DNA of 64,000 bases from Nostoc spongiaeforme FACHB-130 (GCF_014698475.1 NZ_JACJTB010000023.1:1-64000), one strand, 5' to 3'; shown: positions 45,775-56,015, counted from the first letter of the stretch. Notes: a model not told the origin generated them from the letters alone. A program made the numbers and translations.

Positions 45775-46044
45775 TCAATAGTGACTTTGCCAGCTATTCT
45801 CAAGAATCTGAATTAGTTCTGGGCGACAAGCGAAAAACCGTTGCATCACACACCAAAACTGCACCATTGCCAAAGGATGAGCAATTTCCACTTGCAATGG
45901 CTGGTTAGCCTCACAAAAACAGGGAATATCTAGCTCATTTAGACGTTGATAGACTTGCCAACGGTCTGCCCAATTAATCTCTACTACGTACTTTTGGTCT
46001 ATTTCTGAACCGGAACTAAACGATTTCAAGAGACGAACCCTCAA
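45775..46044 (-). CDS. Small hypothetical protein next to the [2Fe-2S] gene
   Basis: An 89-residue soluble protein (KYVVEINWADRWQVYQRLNEL; MVQFWCVMQRFFACRPELIQIL) rich in Trp, Cys and Phe. The family is not one I can name. It starts upstream of the [2Fe-2S] gene on the same strand, ~70 bp apart, so a shared transcript is possible. Coding is supported by composition rather than by a strong ribosome binding site. Confidence 0.6.
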   Translation of the reverse strand: MRVRLLKSFSSGSEIDQKYVVEINWADRWQVYQRLNELDIPCFCEANQPLQVEIAHPLAMVQFWCVMQRFFACRPELIQILENSWQSHY

Positions 46045-46878
46045 AGCGCGACGAATTTGCAGTAACTAGCCTGCCTTGGCTCCCCGATTTTGCAAATCTT
46101 GGGATCACAGCTTCTTTAAATAAGAATAACCTAAGTGCGAACAATTCTCAGTTATTTTCAGTTAAAAATATGAAAATTTCTCATTAACAGAAGGTTAAAA
46201 AGTAGCTCAAACGCTTATGTCATCAAGCTTTGACCTGATTGTAAATTTGTAAAAATTTAATAATCTTTTAGGAATTACGTAGTGGGAGGTGTGGGGAGTG
46301 TGAGGAGTGTGGGAAGTGTGGGAGGTGTGGGGAGTGTGGGGGGAAAGATTTCTTCAGCATCCTTACACCGTTCGGCTGACGCTCACGGCGAAGCCTTAAA
46401 CCCTTTCACCCTTACACCCAATCTCTACAGATAATCTTTGTGCGTGAAGCTTATTTATTGATACCCAGTCATAATCAACTGGGTATTAAGTAAGAGCAAT
46501 AGTAAATAGTCTGCTTTAACTCAGTGTTGCTACTGGGAAAGACTGAACAATGTGCAGGGAAATTAGGCTCAAACCCTCTTCAGTTCTGCTTCTGGGCTTT
46601 TGAGTTCTACCTTTTCCTGAATGTCTTTCTTGTTTCCTTTACTGCATGAATTTCTTAATTGGTAATTAATCCTATTAGTAAATATTTCTACAATCGCTAG
46701 ATATACGCCTTAAGAAATAGTTCAAGATTGATAGACCAAAAAGCAAAAATTTGCAATTATCGCCACAAAAAATTTTAGAAATTTATGATATTCTTTGGGC
46801 TTGCTTTTATTTTCAGAATGTTAATATGTAAAAACTAAGCGGTTAAAAACTATAACTGCAAAAATAGCGAGGAGAACC
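46045..46878. other. 834-bp stretch upstream of dps; possible structured RNA
   Basis: The left half has GTGTGGGGAGTG tandem words (46280-46345) and a CGTTCGGCTGACGCTCACGG repeat word. A perfect hairpin TACCCAGT/ACTGGGTA lies at ~46465-46488. Between 46518 and 46606 nested pairings AACTCA/TGAGTT, ACTGAA/TTCAGT and AGGG/CCCT could form one long arm with bulges, loosely like 6S RNA. No gene frames are convincing. Confidence 0.3.
46678..46691 (+). promoter_or_regulatory. Candidate NtcA site upstream of dps
   Basis: GTA-AATATTTC-TAC matches the NtcA consensus GTAN8TAC exactly. It lies 188 bp before the dps start. No good -10 box at the usual 22-bp distance is visible, and such a six-base match can arise by chance. 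Confidence 0.3.
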
Positions 46879-47433
46879 ATGTCTGATACACAAACTTTGT
46901 TACAAAATTTCGGTCAAGTTTACGACAATCCTGTATTGTTAGACCGCAGTGTTACGGCTCCAGTTACAGAAGGACTAAACGTTGTCTTAGCTAGTTTTCA
47001 GGCACTCTACTTGCAGTACCAAAAACATCATTTTGTTGTAGAAGGTGCAGAGTTTTACTCTTTGCATGAGTTTTTTAACGATAGTTACAACGAAGTCCAA
47101 GACCATGTTCATGAAATTGGCGAAAGACTTAACGGTTTGGGTGGTGTACCGGCTGCATCTTTCAGCAAATTAGCAGAATTAACTTGTTTTGAGCAAGAAT
47201 CTGATGGCGTATATTCTTCCCGCAAAATGGTAGAAAATGACCTAGCTGCCGAACAAGCTATTATTAATGTGATTCGCCGCCAAGCCGCACAAGCAGAGAG
47301 TTTGGGCGACCGTGGTACACGCTATATGTACGAAAAGATTCTGTTGAAGACCGAAGAAAGAGCTTATCATTTAGCTCATTTCTTGGCAAAAGACAGCTTA
47401 ACTTTAGGTTTTGTTCAACCTGCTCAAAACTAG
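46879..47433 (+). CDS. dps: Dps family ferritin-like protein (His-type ferroxidase site)
   Basis: Dps forms a 12-subunit shell that oxidises and stores iron and protects against peroxide. This 184-residue protein has the four-helix pattern [39 protein letters not shown]. Where common Dps has Asp in DEIAER, this one has His (HEIGER). This resembles the His-type ferroxidase centre described for a cyanobacterial Dps group (from memory, Nostoc punctiforme NpDps4 and its Anabaena orthologue next to carB). The ribosome binding site GAGGAG is strong. It is followed by a strong terminator. Confidence 0.92.
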   Translation: MSDTQTLLQNFGQVYDNPVLLDRSVTAPVTEGLNVVLASFQALYLQYQKHHFVVEGAEFYSLHEFFNDSYNEVQDHVHEIGERLNGLGGVPAASFSKLAELTCFEQESDGVYSSRKMVENDLAAEQAIINVIRRQAAQAESLGDRGTRYMYEKILLKTEERAYHLAHFLAKDSLTLGFVQPAQN

Positions 47434-47505
47434 AAATATCATTATCTAGCTCAGTCTTTATACGGTTGCAGCAAAATCTGATAGTTCAGAATATTAAGAG
47501 AAAGT

Positions 47506-47546
47506 AAAAAATGACAGAGAGGCATTCAGTATCTCTGTCATTTTTT
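47506..47546 (+). terminator. Strong terminator after dps
   Basis: AAAAAATGACAGAGA (47506-47520) and TCTCTGTCATTTTTT (47532-47546) form a perfect 15-bp stem with an 11-base loop, the last six bases being T. It lies 73 bp after the dps stop and should work in either direction. Confidence 0.9.
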
Positions 47547-48021
47547 AGTTAAATACACAAAAAATCACAAGATAAAATAATTCTTTATTTAGATATTAAA
47601 AATTATTGGCAATTGAGTAAATGATAAATATTTTTGTTTAAGAAATATTTTGTGTCTTGTAAAATATTTATATCAGATGGAAACTCATACTTAAATAATT
47701 AGAGTATGTAGCAGCTTAGATAAAAATTATTTGCGGGTAATTGCGAATTTGTGCTTTGAGAATTACTTCAAACTGTCAACACAGAAAAACGGGATACCGC
47801 GTTAGTCAAGACAAGTAAGATACATAAGATAGTAAAAGAGATATATTCTTCAATAGTCATTCGTCGATAGTCATTTGTTCTCTGTATATCCTGGTTTTCT
47901 TACTTTCTTTTCTCTAGCGGCAAAGATTTAACCCGGAAAACTTGATAATAAACAAGATGACTGAGGGCAAAGACCCTTAAAATAATCAGGATTTGTATTT
48001 TCTTACTCCAACCCCAAGACT
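47547..48021. other. Intergenic upstream of carB
   Basis: AT-rich sequence with GTCATTCGTCGATAGTCATT repeat words near 47856-47880. No RNA gene or clear promoter was found. The carB promoter must lie here because the dps terminator blocks read-through. Confidence 0.4.
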
Positions 48022-51000
48022 ATGCCCCGCCGTCAAGACCTGAAAAAAATACTACTGTTAGGATCTGGCCCAATTGTGATTGGGCAAGCCTGTGAGTTTG
48101 ACTACTCTGGAACCCAAGCCTGTAAAGCATTACGAGAAGAAGGCTATGAGGTGGTGTTGGTCAACTCCAATCCTGCCACAATTATGACTGACCCGGAAAC
48201 GGCCGATCGCACTTATATTGAGCCGTTAACACCAGAATTAGTCGCTAAAGTCATCGCTAAAGAACGCCCAGATGCTTTACTCCCGACAATGGGGGGACAA
48301 ACTGCCCTCAATCTCGCCGTTGCCTTAGCTAAAAACGGTGTCTTAGATCAATATAATGTGGAATTGATCGGCGCAAAGTTAGACGCGATCGAAAAAGCGG
48401 AAGACCGCAAGCTATTTAATGAGGCGATGGCGAAAATCGGTGTGCAAGTATGTCCCAGTGGTACAGCCTCATCCTTAGACGAAGCCAAAGCGATCGCTCG
48501 TAAAATTGGTTCATATCCTCTAATTATCCGCCCCGCCTTTACAATGGGGGGGACTGGTGGCGGTATTTCCTACAACCAAGAAGAATTTGAAGAAATGGCA
48601 CAGGTGGGAATTGATGCGAGTCCGGTATCGCAAATTCTCATTGATCAATCCCTCCTCGGCTGGAAAGAATATGAATTAGAAGTAATGCGCGATTTGGCAG
48701 ATAACGTGGTGATTATCTGTTCTATCGAAAACCTCGACCCGATGGGGATTCATACAGGCGACTCCATCACCGTTGCACCCGCCCAAACCCTCACCGATAA
48801 AGAATATCAACGGTTGCGGGATATGTCGATTAAAATTATCCGCGAGATTGGGGTAGAAACTGGCGGTTCTAATATTCAGTTCGCCGTTAACCCGGTGACT
48901 GGGGATGTTGTAGTAATTGAAATGAACCCCCGCGTGTCTCGCAGTTCGGCCTTGGCTTCTAAAGCTACAGGTTTCCCGATTGCTAAGATGGCGGCGAAGT
49001 TAGCCGTCGGTTACACCTTAGATGAAATTAACAACGACATCACCAAAAAAACCCCCGCCTCTTTTGAACCGACAATAGATTATGTAGTTACCAAAATTCC
49101 CCGCTTCGCCTTTGAAAAATTCCCCGGTTCGGAACCAGTGCTAACTACACAGATGAAATCAGTCGGGGAAGCAATGGCGATAGGACGCACTTTTAATGAA
49201 TCTTTCCAAAAGGCGCTGCGTTCTTTAGAAACCGGACGCGCGGGTTGGGGTTGTGACAAAGCCGAAAAATTACCCAGTGGCGAACAAATCCGCGCTTTGT
49301 TGCGGACACCGAATCCCGATCGCATTTTTGCTGTGCGTCACGCTATGCAAGTCGGGCTAACTATTGAAGAAATCTATGAACTTACAGGGATTGACCCTTG
49401 GTTTTTAGATAAAATGCAGCAGTTGTTGGAGACAGAAAAATTTATCAAGCGCACCCCGTTAAAGCAATTGACAAAAGAACAAATGTATGCTGTCAAACGG
49501 GAAGGTTATAGCGATCGCCAAATTGCTTTCGCCACCAAAACCACAGAAGATGAAGTTAGGGCATACCGTCAAGAGTTGGGAGTCATACCAGTTTATAAAA
49601 CTGTTGACACCTGCGCGGCTGAGTTTGAAGCGTTTACTCCATACTATTATTCCACCTACGAAGAAGAAACCGAAGTTTTACCTTCCGAGAAACCCAAGGT
49701 GATGATTTTGGGTGGCGGGCCGAACCGTATCGGTCAAGGAATTGAGTTTGATTATTGTTGCTGTCACGCTGCTTATGCTTTAAAAGGCGCAGGCTATGAA
49801 ACCATCATGGTCAACTCCAACCCAGAGACAGTTTCTACTGATTACGATACTAGCGATCGCCTCTACTTTGAGCCGTTAACTAAAGAAGATGTTCTCAACA
49901 TCATCGAAGCCGAAAACCCCGTGGGTATCATCGTCCAATTCGGCGGACAAACCCCTCTGAAACTATCACTTCCCCTCCAACAAGCACTCAGCACTCAGCA
50001 CTCAGCACTCAGCACTAAAATCTGGGGAACATCCCCCGATTCCATCGACATCGCCGAAGATAGAGAAAGATTTGAGCAAATTCTCAAGCAATTAAATATC
50101 GCTCAACCACCAAATGGAATTGCGCGGAGTTATGAAGATGCGTTGATTGTGGCTAGACGCATTGGTTATCCTGTGGTGGTGCGTCCTAGCTATGTGTTGG
50201 GTGGACGAGCAATGGAAATTGTCTACTCGGATACAGAATTAGAACGCTACATGACCTTTGCGGTACAAGTAGAGCCAGAACATCCCATCTTAATTGATAA
50301 GTTCTTAGAAAATGCCATCGAAGTCGATGTAGATGCGATCGCTGATCATACCGGACGTGTGGTAATTGGTGGCATCATGGAACACATCGAACAAGCCGGA
50401 ATCCACTCTGGCGACTCTGCTTGTTCTTTACCTTCAATTTCTCTCCCCCCCGCCGTTCTCCATCAAATTCGTTCTTGGACTGTGCAACTGGCGCAAGCAC
50501 TTTCGGTTGTGGGGTTGATGAATATTCAGTTTGCGGTGGTGGGTGTTGGTTCCTACTCTCCCCAAATCTACATTCTTGAAGCTAACCCCCGCGCTTCTCG
50601 GACTGTACCTTTTGTTTCTAAAGCTACAGGTGTGCAGTTGGCAAAACTGGCATCATTAATTATGTCGGGTAAAACTCTGGAGGAGTTAAACTTCACAGAA
50701 GAAGTCATTCCTTCACATATTGCCGTCAAAGAAGCAGTTTTACCCTTTAATAAATTTCCGGGTACAGATACAATATTAGGCCCGGAGATGCGCTCAACCG
50801 GTGAAGTGATGGGCATAGACAGCGACTTTGGCCGCGCCTTTGCCAAGGCAGAGTTAGCTGCTGGTGAGCGTTTACCCCTAACTGGTACTGTATTTGTATC
50901 CATGAGCGATCGCGACAAAGCCTTAGCCATTCCCGTAGTCAAGGAGTTTATTGACCTGGGCTTTACTGTGATGGCGACTTTCGGCACACGCCAAGTACTT

Positions 51001-51288
51001 CAAGAAAATAACTTAAAGGTTGAGTTGGTGCTGAAACTCCACGAAGGCCGTCCCCACGTCCTGGACGCAATTAAAAACCAGAAAATTCAACTCATCATCA
51101 ACACACCTTCCGGTGAAGAAGCGCAAACCGATGCCAAACTCATCCGCCGCACAGCCTTAGCTTACAAAATCCCGATTATTACTACCATTGCTGGTGCTAA
51201 AGCCACCGTCGCCGCTATCCGTTCTCTGCAAAATACGACTTTAGACGTAAAAGGCATCCAAGAATATTGTCTGAAGCGAGAGCCGTAA
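48022..51288 (+). CDS. carB: Carbamoyl-phosphate synthase large subunit
   Basis: CarB joins ammonia from CarA with bicarbonate and two ATP to give carbamoyl phosphate for arginine and pyrimidines. The 1088 residues show the duplicated ATP-grasp halves: [19 protein letters not shown] near 12 and [17 protein letters not shown] near 570, with [12 protein letters not shown] and [15 protein letters not shown] in the two lid regions. The C-terminal MGS-like allosteric domain ends it ([17 protein letters not shown]). At residues ~654-665 heptanucleotide repeats encode [11 protein letters not shown], just before [17 protein letters not shown]. It starts a same-strand run with the sigma factor gene. 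Confidence 0.97.
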   Translation: MPRRQDLKKILLLGSGPIVIGQACEFDYSGTQACKALREEGYEVVLVNSNPATIMTDPETADRTYIEPLTPELVAKVIAKERPDALLPTMGGQTALNLAVALAKNGVLDQYNVELIGAKLDAIEKAEDRKLFNEAMAKIGVQVCPSGTASSLDEAKAIARKIGSYPLIIRPAFTMGGTGGGISYNQEEFEEMAQVGIDASPVSQILIDQSLLGWKEYELEVMRDLADNVVIICSIENLDPMGIHTGDSITVAPAQTLTDKEYQRLRDMSIKIIREIGVETGGSNIQFAVNPVTGDVVVIEMNPRVSRSSALASKATGFPIAKMAAKLAVGYTLDEINNDITKKTPASFEPTIDYVVTKIPRFAFEKFPGSEPVLTTQMKSVGEAMAIGRTFNESFQKALRSLETGRAGWGCDKAEKLPSGEQIRALLRTPNPDRIFAVRHAMQVGLTIEEIYELTGIDPWFLDKMQQLLETEKFIKRTPLKQLTKEQMYAVKREGYSDRQIAFATKTTEDEVRAYRQELGVIPVYKTVDTCAAEFEAFTPYYYSTYEEETEVLPSEKPKVMILGGGPNRIGQGIEFDYCCCHAAYALKGAGYETIMVNSNPETVSTDYDTSDRLYFEPLTKEDVLNIIEAENPVGIIVQFGGQTPLKLSLPLQQALSTQHSALSTKIWGTSPDSIDIAEDRERFEQILKQLNIAQPPNGIARSYEDALIVARRIGYPVVVRPSYVLGGRAMEIVYSDTELERYMTFAVQVEPEHPILIDKFLENAIEVDVDAIADHTGRVVIGGIMEHIEQAGIHSGDSACSLPSISLPPAVLHQIRSWTVQLAQALSVVGLMNIQFAVVGVGSYSPQIYILEANPRASRTVPFVSKATGVQLAKLASLIMSGKTLEELNFTEEVIPSHIAVKEAVLPFNKFPGTDTILGPEMRSTGEVMGIDSDFGRAFAKAELAAGERLPLTGTVFVSMSDRDKALAIPVVKEFIDLGFTVMATFGTRQVLQENNLKVELVLKLHEGRPHVLDAIKNQKIQLIINTPSGEEAQTDAKLIRRTALAYKIPIITTIAGAKATVAAIRSLQNTTLDVKGIQEYCLKREP
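49984..50016 (+). repeat. CACTCAG heptanucleotide repeat inside carB
   Basis: Four full copies of CACTCAG and a partial fifth (GCACTCAGCACTCAGCACT...). The same word in either orientation is intergenic elsewhere (12900, 14400, 26050, 42060-42085, 62050). Here it is in frame, encoding a 7-residue period. Confidence 0.85.
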
Positions 51289-51991
51289 TTCTGCCCGGCG
51301 TGGCACTTAATTTGACTGGAGTATGAGGGGTTTGGAGGCAGTGTAAAGATTTCGCTTGTCTCCTACCCTTTTTTCATGAATCTGCTTTAAGCAGTATTTA
51401 CAAGGAAAATTAAGTAATTATTATAGAAGAAACCTTATGGTTAATATTGAGATATTTTAACAAATATGAGTAAACTAATTTTTCTCTCTGCAAATTTTTA
51501 TTAACTAGCAAGTGCGATCGCCCTCATACTATCTCAAGTAATTATACTCAGTTCAAACACTTGATTCATAGGAGTTTCAGCCTAAAATAACCAGTTAATA
51601 ACTTTTAACCACCTATTGACCACAGTCTATGGTTCTCATTATTGCTGTATGCGGAATCGAGGTTGATTAACCACTGTGTTGAGACTATTACAACCATTCT
51701 CAAATTCAATCGTTTTCAGTCTGTGGGGCTTTGCAATCCTTTTCATAAATGTTACAATTATTAACAAAGTTTAAAGATGTAAGGTGTTGTTCTAGCTACC
51801 TTTATCCATCCGTAGATACTTGTACAATCTCAGAAAAAACTGTAACGTCTAGCAGTTAATAGCCTAAATTGATTAATAAAATCTGCCGCCCGTAACGGAA
51901 GCGTAAATCGTAAACCATATCATGTGTTCCCAAGTCAATTGGGCAGCACCTCAAAAAGCATCTATTTATCAGTTATCTACTAGTTAGTTGA
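51289..51991. other. 703-bp stretch between carB and the sigma factor gene
   Basis: AT-rich, with one HIP1 site near 51515. A long leader for the sigma factor gene is likely. I see no gene frame, hairpin terminator or riboswitch-like fold that I can defend. Confidence 0.4.
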
Positions 51992-52993
51992 ATGACTCAA
52001 GCAATCAACCCCCCAACATCACCAATGAGTAGCGCCATCAAGACGGCCCCGACAGCTACAGACCTCGTGCGGACTTATCTGCGTGAGATTGGCCGTGTAC
52101 CCCTGTTAACCCATGAAGAAGAAATTCGCTACGGTAAACAGGTGCAGCGTTCAACAGCTTTACAAGAACTTCGAGAATCTTTAGCTGACAAGTTAGGTCA
52201 TGAACCCACCTTAGAAGAATGGGCGAAGGAAGCCAAGCTTGATACAACCGAATTGAACAAAGCGATCGCCGAGGGTGAAATTGCGAAACGTAAAATGGTC
52301 GAAGCCAATTTGCGCTTAGTCGTATCCGTCGCCAAGAAATACATCAAGCGCAACGTAGACTTACTTGACCTGATCCAAGAAGGTAGCATTGGAATGCAAC
52401 GGGGTGTAGAAAAATTTGACCCTACCAAAGGTTATCGGTTTTCTACATACGCTTACTGGTGGATTCGCCAAGCAATTACGCGGGCGATCGCCGAAAAAGC
52501 CCGTACTATCCGCCTACCCATTCACATCACCGAAAAACTCAATAAAATCAAAAAAGCCCAGCGTCAGTTATCGCAAAAACTCGGACGCGCCCCTTCAGTC
52601 GGCGAATTAGCCCAAGAACTAGACCTAACTCCCAAACAAGTCAGAGAATATCTCGAAAAAGCCCGTTTACCCCTTTCCTTAGATTTGCGCTTGGGAGACA
52701 ACTACGACACCGAACTCGGAGAAATGCTAGAAGATCCTGGTGCTTCTCCCGAAGAGTTTGTCATGCAAACCTCCCTCTCATCCGATTTAGAGCGAGTCAT
52801 GGCCGAACTCACCCCCCAACAGCGAGAAGTCATCACCTTGCGCTTTGGGTTGATTGACGGTCAAGCCTTAACCTTGGCCAGAATCGGTGAAATCTTAAAC
52901 ATCAGCCGTGAACGAGTCCGCCAAATCGAACGGGAAGCCTTAAACAAACTCCGCAAATCCAAAGCCACCATGAATGAGTATTTGGCGAGTTAG
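51992..52993 (+). CDS. sigD: Group 2 RNA polymerase sigma factor (SigD-like)
   Basis: A 333-residue sigma-70 factor without the long region 1.1, as in non-essential group 2 factors. Region 1.2 is [16 protein letters not shown]. Region 2 holds [19 protein letters not shown] and [19 protein letters not shown] (−10 recognition). Region 3 and region 4.2 with [19 protein letters not shown] (−35 recognition) complete it. The carB-sigma-DUF760-NUDIX-CBS-HEAT order is the one I remember around Anabaena sigD, hence the symbol. Group 2 factors respond to light, redox and nutrient status. The group is certain, the letter less so. Confidence 0.8.
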   Translation: MTQAINPPTSPMSSAIKTAPTATDLVRTYLREIGRVPLLTHEEEIRYGKQVQRSTALQELRESLADKLGHEPTLEEWAKEAKLDTTELNKAIAEGEIAKRKMVEANLRLVVSVAKKYIKRNVDLLDLIQEGSIGMQRGVEKFDPTKGYRFSTYAYWWIRQAITRAIAEKARTIRLPIHITEKLNKIKKAQRQLSQKLGRAPSVGELAQELDLTPKQVREYLEKARLPLSLDLRLGDNYDTELGEMLEDPGASPEEFVMQTSLSSDLERVMAELTPQQREVITLRFGLIDGQALTLARIGEILNISRERVRQIEREALNKLRKSKATMNEYLAS

Positions 52994-53316
52994 TTCTTAG
53001 TCATTTGTCATTGGTTATTAGTAGTTCACAGAAGAAGCTGAGGGGCAGGGAGCAGGGAGCGGAGGGGAAAGATTCTCTTCCTTGCGCTCTGCTCCCTTAC
53101 CTCTTTTCACAAATGACCAATAACCAATGACTAATGACCATTAGGCGAGAAAATACTCCGGTTTTGGTACGGTTACACCGACTTCTATGTGAGAATGTGC
53201 CTGTTAAATTATTTAACAGGAACAACAAAACGGCAGCGATCGTTAAAGATAAGACAGGCACATCTCATTTCAGTTGCAAACATAGCCACCAGCAACAGTA
53301 GTACAGGAGGTTAAAC
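52994..53316. other. Intergenic with inverted GTCATTTG repeat and alternative hairpins
   Basis: TTAGTCATTTGTCATTGGTTATTAG (52997-53021) is mirrored by CAATAACCAATGACTAATGAC (53126-53142 region), enclosing GGGAGCAGGGAGC words: a MITE-like repeat. From 53190 on, TGAGAATGTGCCTGTT can pair with AACAGG (53215-53221) or with ACAGGCACATCTCA (53254-53267), giving two exclusive structures in the leader of the DUF760 gene. Confidence 0.5.
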
Positions 53317-53661
53317 GTGAGTAACCAATCCAATCGAGTCTCAGAAGAATTTTTCCCCAGCGACGCATCAGAAACCAGTAATTTACTGTGGCAATATGTT
53401 AAATCTTTAAGTCCCGAAACAGTAAGCCATTTATCTAAACCAACATCGCCCGAAGTCTTCCAAGTCATGGAACGCAACATTGTGGGTTTGTTAGGTAACT
53501 TACCTCCAGAACACTTCAATATGACCATTACAACCAGCCGGGAAAGCCTTGGTCGTCTGCTGGCTTCCGCAATGATTAGCGGTTATTTCCTGCGTAACGC
53601 TGAACAACGTATGGACTTTGAAATGGCGCTACAAGGTACAGAAACCGATAATCAAGAATAG
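53317..53661 (+). CDS. DUF760 family protein
   Basis: A 114-residue soluble protein of the DUF760 family found in cyanobacteria and plastids: LLWQYVKSLSPETVSHLSKP, VMERNIVGLLGNLPPEHFNMTITTSRESLGRLLASAMISGYFLRNAEQRMDFE. A strong ribosome binding site (AGGAGG) lies 9 bases before the GTG/ATG start region; the start is GTG at 53317. In plants some members are linked to regulated degradation, but a role here is unknown. It follows the sigma factor gene. Confidence 0.85.
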   Translation: MSNQSNRVSEEFFPSDASETSNLLWQYVKSLSPETVSHLSKPTSPEVFQVMERNIVGLLGNLPPEHFNMTITTSRESLGRLLASAMISGYFLRNAEQRMDFEMALQGTETDNQE

Positions 53662-53805
53662 GAATAGAGACAAGGGAAGAAGATGTTTAGACATTAGATT
53701 TCTCAGAATAGATTAATCAATAGTTCTGAAATCAAAACTTGTAGCTTTGGGCGACTTCTGCGACAATATTTAAGAAATTAACAGAAATTTGACTATCAAT
53801 CATAT

Positions 53806-53843
53806 AAACTCGGCAGATTCAAAATTATCCTGCCGAGTTTTTT
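53806..53843 (+). terminator. Terminator after the DUF760 gene
   Basis: AAACTCGGCAG (53806-53816) and CTGCCGAGTTT (53830-53840) form a perfect 11-bp stem, followed by TTT. It lies ~145 bp after the stop, so the transcript has a long 3-prime region. Confidence 0.85.
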
Positions 53844-53946
53844 GATCAGTCTGTTAGATACCCGACTTCTTCAAGAATTAGGGAATCTGACCACTCCAGT
53901 TGATTAGATAAATCACTAAATCTGTAATCTAAAATCTAAAATTGAT

Positions 53947-54369
53947 ATGACTTCTATTCCACATAAAATTATTGGTGTCGCCGTTATTTGGAATGACCAG
54001 CAGCAAATTTTAATTGACCGTCGTCGTCCACAAGGTGCAATGGGTGGTTTATGGGAATTTCCTGGGGGCAAAATTGAACCAGGCGAAACCATAGAAGAAT
54101 GTATCCGGCGAGAAATAGCCGAAGAACTAGGTATAGAAATTGTAGTCAAAGACCATCTCATCACTATCGACCATACTTATACCCAATTGCGTGTAACTTT
54201 AACCGTGCATCACTGTCACCTGTTATCAGGTATTCCCCAACCGCTAGAATGTGAGGAAGTTCGCTGGGTAAGCTTAGATGAATTAGAAAATTACGCCTTT
54301 CCCGAAGCTAATGGTCAAATTATCGCCGCTTTAAAAAGTGCTGAGTATAAAGTGCTGAGTGCTGAGTAA
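53947..54369 (+). CDS. NUDIX hydrolase (MutT-like)
   Basis: The Nudix box GGKIEPGETIEECIRREIAEELGI at residues ~38-60 is complete, with the metal-binding glutamates. The 140-residue protein opens IIGVAVIWNDQQQILIDRRRPQG, like MutT, which removes 8-oxo-dGTP. The last ~12 residues (KSAEYKVLSAE) are encoded by AAAGTGCTGAGT repeats, which also supply the stop. The true ancestral C-terminus may therefore be lost. Confidence 0.92.
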   Translation: MTSIPHKIIGVAVIWNDQQQILIDRRRPQGAMGGLWEFPGGKIEPGETIEECIRREIAEELGIEIVVKDHLITIDHTYTQLRVTLTVHHCHLLSGIPQPLECEEVRWVSLDELENYAFPEANGQIIAALKSAEYKVLSAE

Positions 54370-54374
54370 AGCAG

Positions 54375-54474
54375 TTCAATTAAGAGAATAGTAGGTTGGG
54401 TGTAGCGATCGCGGAACTCAATAAAATCTTGAGAATGTTGGGTTCCGTTCCTCCACCCAACCTACACAAGTCTA
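54375..54474 (+). repeat. GTAGGTTGGGT-family repeat, copy 3
   Basis: TTCAATTAAGAGAATAGTAGG at the left and CTCCACCCAACCTACACAAG at the right. GTAGGTTGGGT and ACCCAACCTAC are perfect 11-bp inverted repeats. The interior includes a HIP1-like site. Copy 2 is at 40447-40557. Confidence 0.8.
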
Positions 54475-54510
54475 AGTTGTTGCTTTTGACTTTTAACTTT
54501 TTACTTACTT

Positions 54511-55293
54511 ATGCCTTCTCCATTTCCTGGGATGAATCCCTATCTAGAGCATCCAGCATTATGGTCGGGGATTCATCATCGCTTAATAACTGCGATCGCT
54601 AATGATTTATCACCACAAATTCGACCAAAATATATTGTTGCGATTGAAGAGCGTGTTTATCAAAGTAGCGGTGAGGAATCTTTATTAATTGGTGTTCCTG
54701 ATGTATCAGTGCAACGAGCGAGGGCTAACATCAATCAACCCAATAATATCGCCCTTGTGACTCCCAATGTTGAGCCAATAGAAGTAACAATTCCTTTGCC
54801 AGAAGTCATAACAGAAGGTTATTTAGAAATTCGGGCAGTACAAACCAATGAAGTTGTTACAGCCATCAAAGTTCTTTCTCCTAAAAATAAGCAATCTGTG
54901 ATGGGTCGCTTGCAATATGAAACGAAACGTCAAACAGTTTTAGGCAGTTCTACTCATTTGGTTGAAATTGATTTACTCCGTCAGGGAAAACCAATGCCGA
55001 TTTTGGGTAAAACCATAGAAAGTGATTATCGAATTTTAGTTAGCCGCAGCGAAGTCCGCCCCAAAGCAGAACTCTATGGTTTTAATCTCAAAGATACTCT
55101 TCCTCAGTTTGCCTTACCTTTGCACCCAGAAGACCAAGAACCATTCTTAAATCTCCAAAAGGTCATCAATGATATTTATGACCAAGGTAGTTATGACTTG
55201 AGAATTGATTACACTCGTGACCCCATACCAGTAATATCAGCCACAGATACAGCTTGGCTGAGTGACCTGCTGCATCAACAAGGTTTAAGGTAA
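54511..55293 (+). CDS. DUF4058 family protein
   Basis: The 260-residue protein has the DUF4058 pattern: MPSPFPGMNPYLEHPALW at the start, IHHRLITAIANDLSPQIRPKYIVAIEERVY, YLEIRAVQTNEVVTAIKVLSPKNK, and VEIDLLRQGK. The E...K pattern of the middle resembles a PD-(D/E)XK-like fold, but function is unknown. The family is abundant in cyanobacteria and often lies near repeats, as here. Complete. Confidence 0.9.
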   Translation: MPSPFPGMNPYLEHPALWSGIHHRLITAIANDLSPQIRPKYIVAIEERVYQSSGEESLLIGVPDVSVQRARANINQPNNIALVTPNVEPIEVTIPLPEVITEGYLEIRAVQTNEVVTAIKVLSPKNKQSVMGRLQYETKRQTVLGSSTHLVEIDLLRQGKPMPILGKTIESDYRILVSRSEVRPKAELYGFNLKDTLPQFALPLHPEDQEPFLNLQKVINDIYDQGSYDLRIDYTRDPIPVISATDTAWLSDLLHQQGLR

Positions 55294-55393
55294 GGAGTTG
55301 TCAAACAAATGACAAATGACAAATGACCAAGTATTGTCCACAAGTAACAATCTATTAATTCAATTCAGTTCATCCCGGCAATTTTCTACAATA

Positions 55394-55888
55394 ATGCCAG
55401 AGACTGTAAAAAATGGTGTCAGCAAGCAAATGTCTAGAAATGTTGACGACGTAATGAGCCGCAACCCGATTGTTGTTCGGCCGGAAACTCCTCTAAAGGA
55501 AGCTATTCAAATTTTGGCAGAGAAACGCATCAGTGGGCTGCCTGTGGTGGATGGTGTCGGTCAACTGGTGGGGATTATCTCTGAAACAGACTTGATGTGG
55601 CAAGAAACTGGTGTAACTCCGCCTGCCTACATTATGTTTTTGGATAGTGTGATTTATTTAAAAAATCCTGCCACTTACGATCGCGATTTACATAAAGCGT
55701 TAGGGCAAACCGTGGGAGAAGTGATGAGTAAACATCCGGTCACTATTTCCCCCAACAAAACCTTAAAAGAAGCAGCACAAATCATGCACGATCGCAATGT
55801 ACATCGCTTACCTGTATTAGATAGTGAAGGTCAAGTGGTTGGCATACTTACCCGTGGCGATGTAATTCGGGCAATGGCTGCAAGTTAA
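55394..55888 (+). CDS. Protein with two CBS domains
   Basis: From the ATG at 55394 (MPETVKNGVSKQM) it has 164 residues: CBS 1 (VDDVMSRNPIVVRPETPLKEAIQILAEKRISGLPVVD) and CBS 2 (VGEVMSKHPVTISPNKTLKEAAQIMHDRNVHRLPVLD). Paired CBS domains bind adenine nucleotides or other ligands. A frame from 55316 adds 26 residues from a GACAAATG repeat and is rejected. The neighbouring order matches what I remember near Anabaena nblB. Confidence 0.92.
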   Translation: MPETVKNGVSKQMSRNVDDVMSRNPIVVRPETPLKEAIQILAEKRISGLPVVDGVGQLVGIISETDLMWQETGVTPPAYIMFLDSVIYLKNPATYDRDLHKALGQTVGEVMSKHPVTISPNKTLKEAAQIMHDRNVHRLPVLDSEGQVVGILTRGDVIRAMAAS

Positions 55889-56015
55889 TCATGGTCATTG
55901 GTCATTAGTCATTTGTCCTTGGTCATTAATTGGGAGTTTCTTGACTATTGACTATGGACATTTGACGATTAACTATGGAGATTTTTTAAAACATTTTAGA
56001 AGTTAGGATCATTAA

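Noticed and set aside
46500-46640. Firm call of 6S RNA upstream of dps
   Set aside because: Stems are short (6, 6 and 4 bp) and I cannot recall a matching cyanobacterial sequence; kept only as a weak finding.
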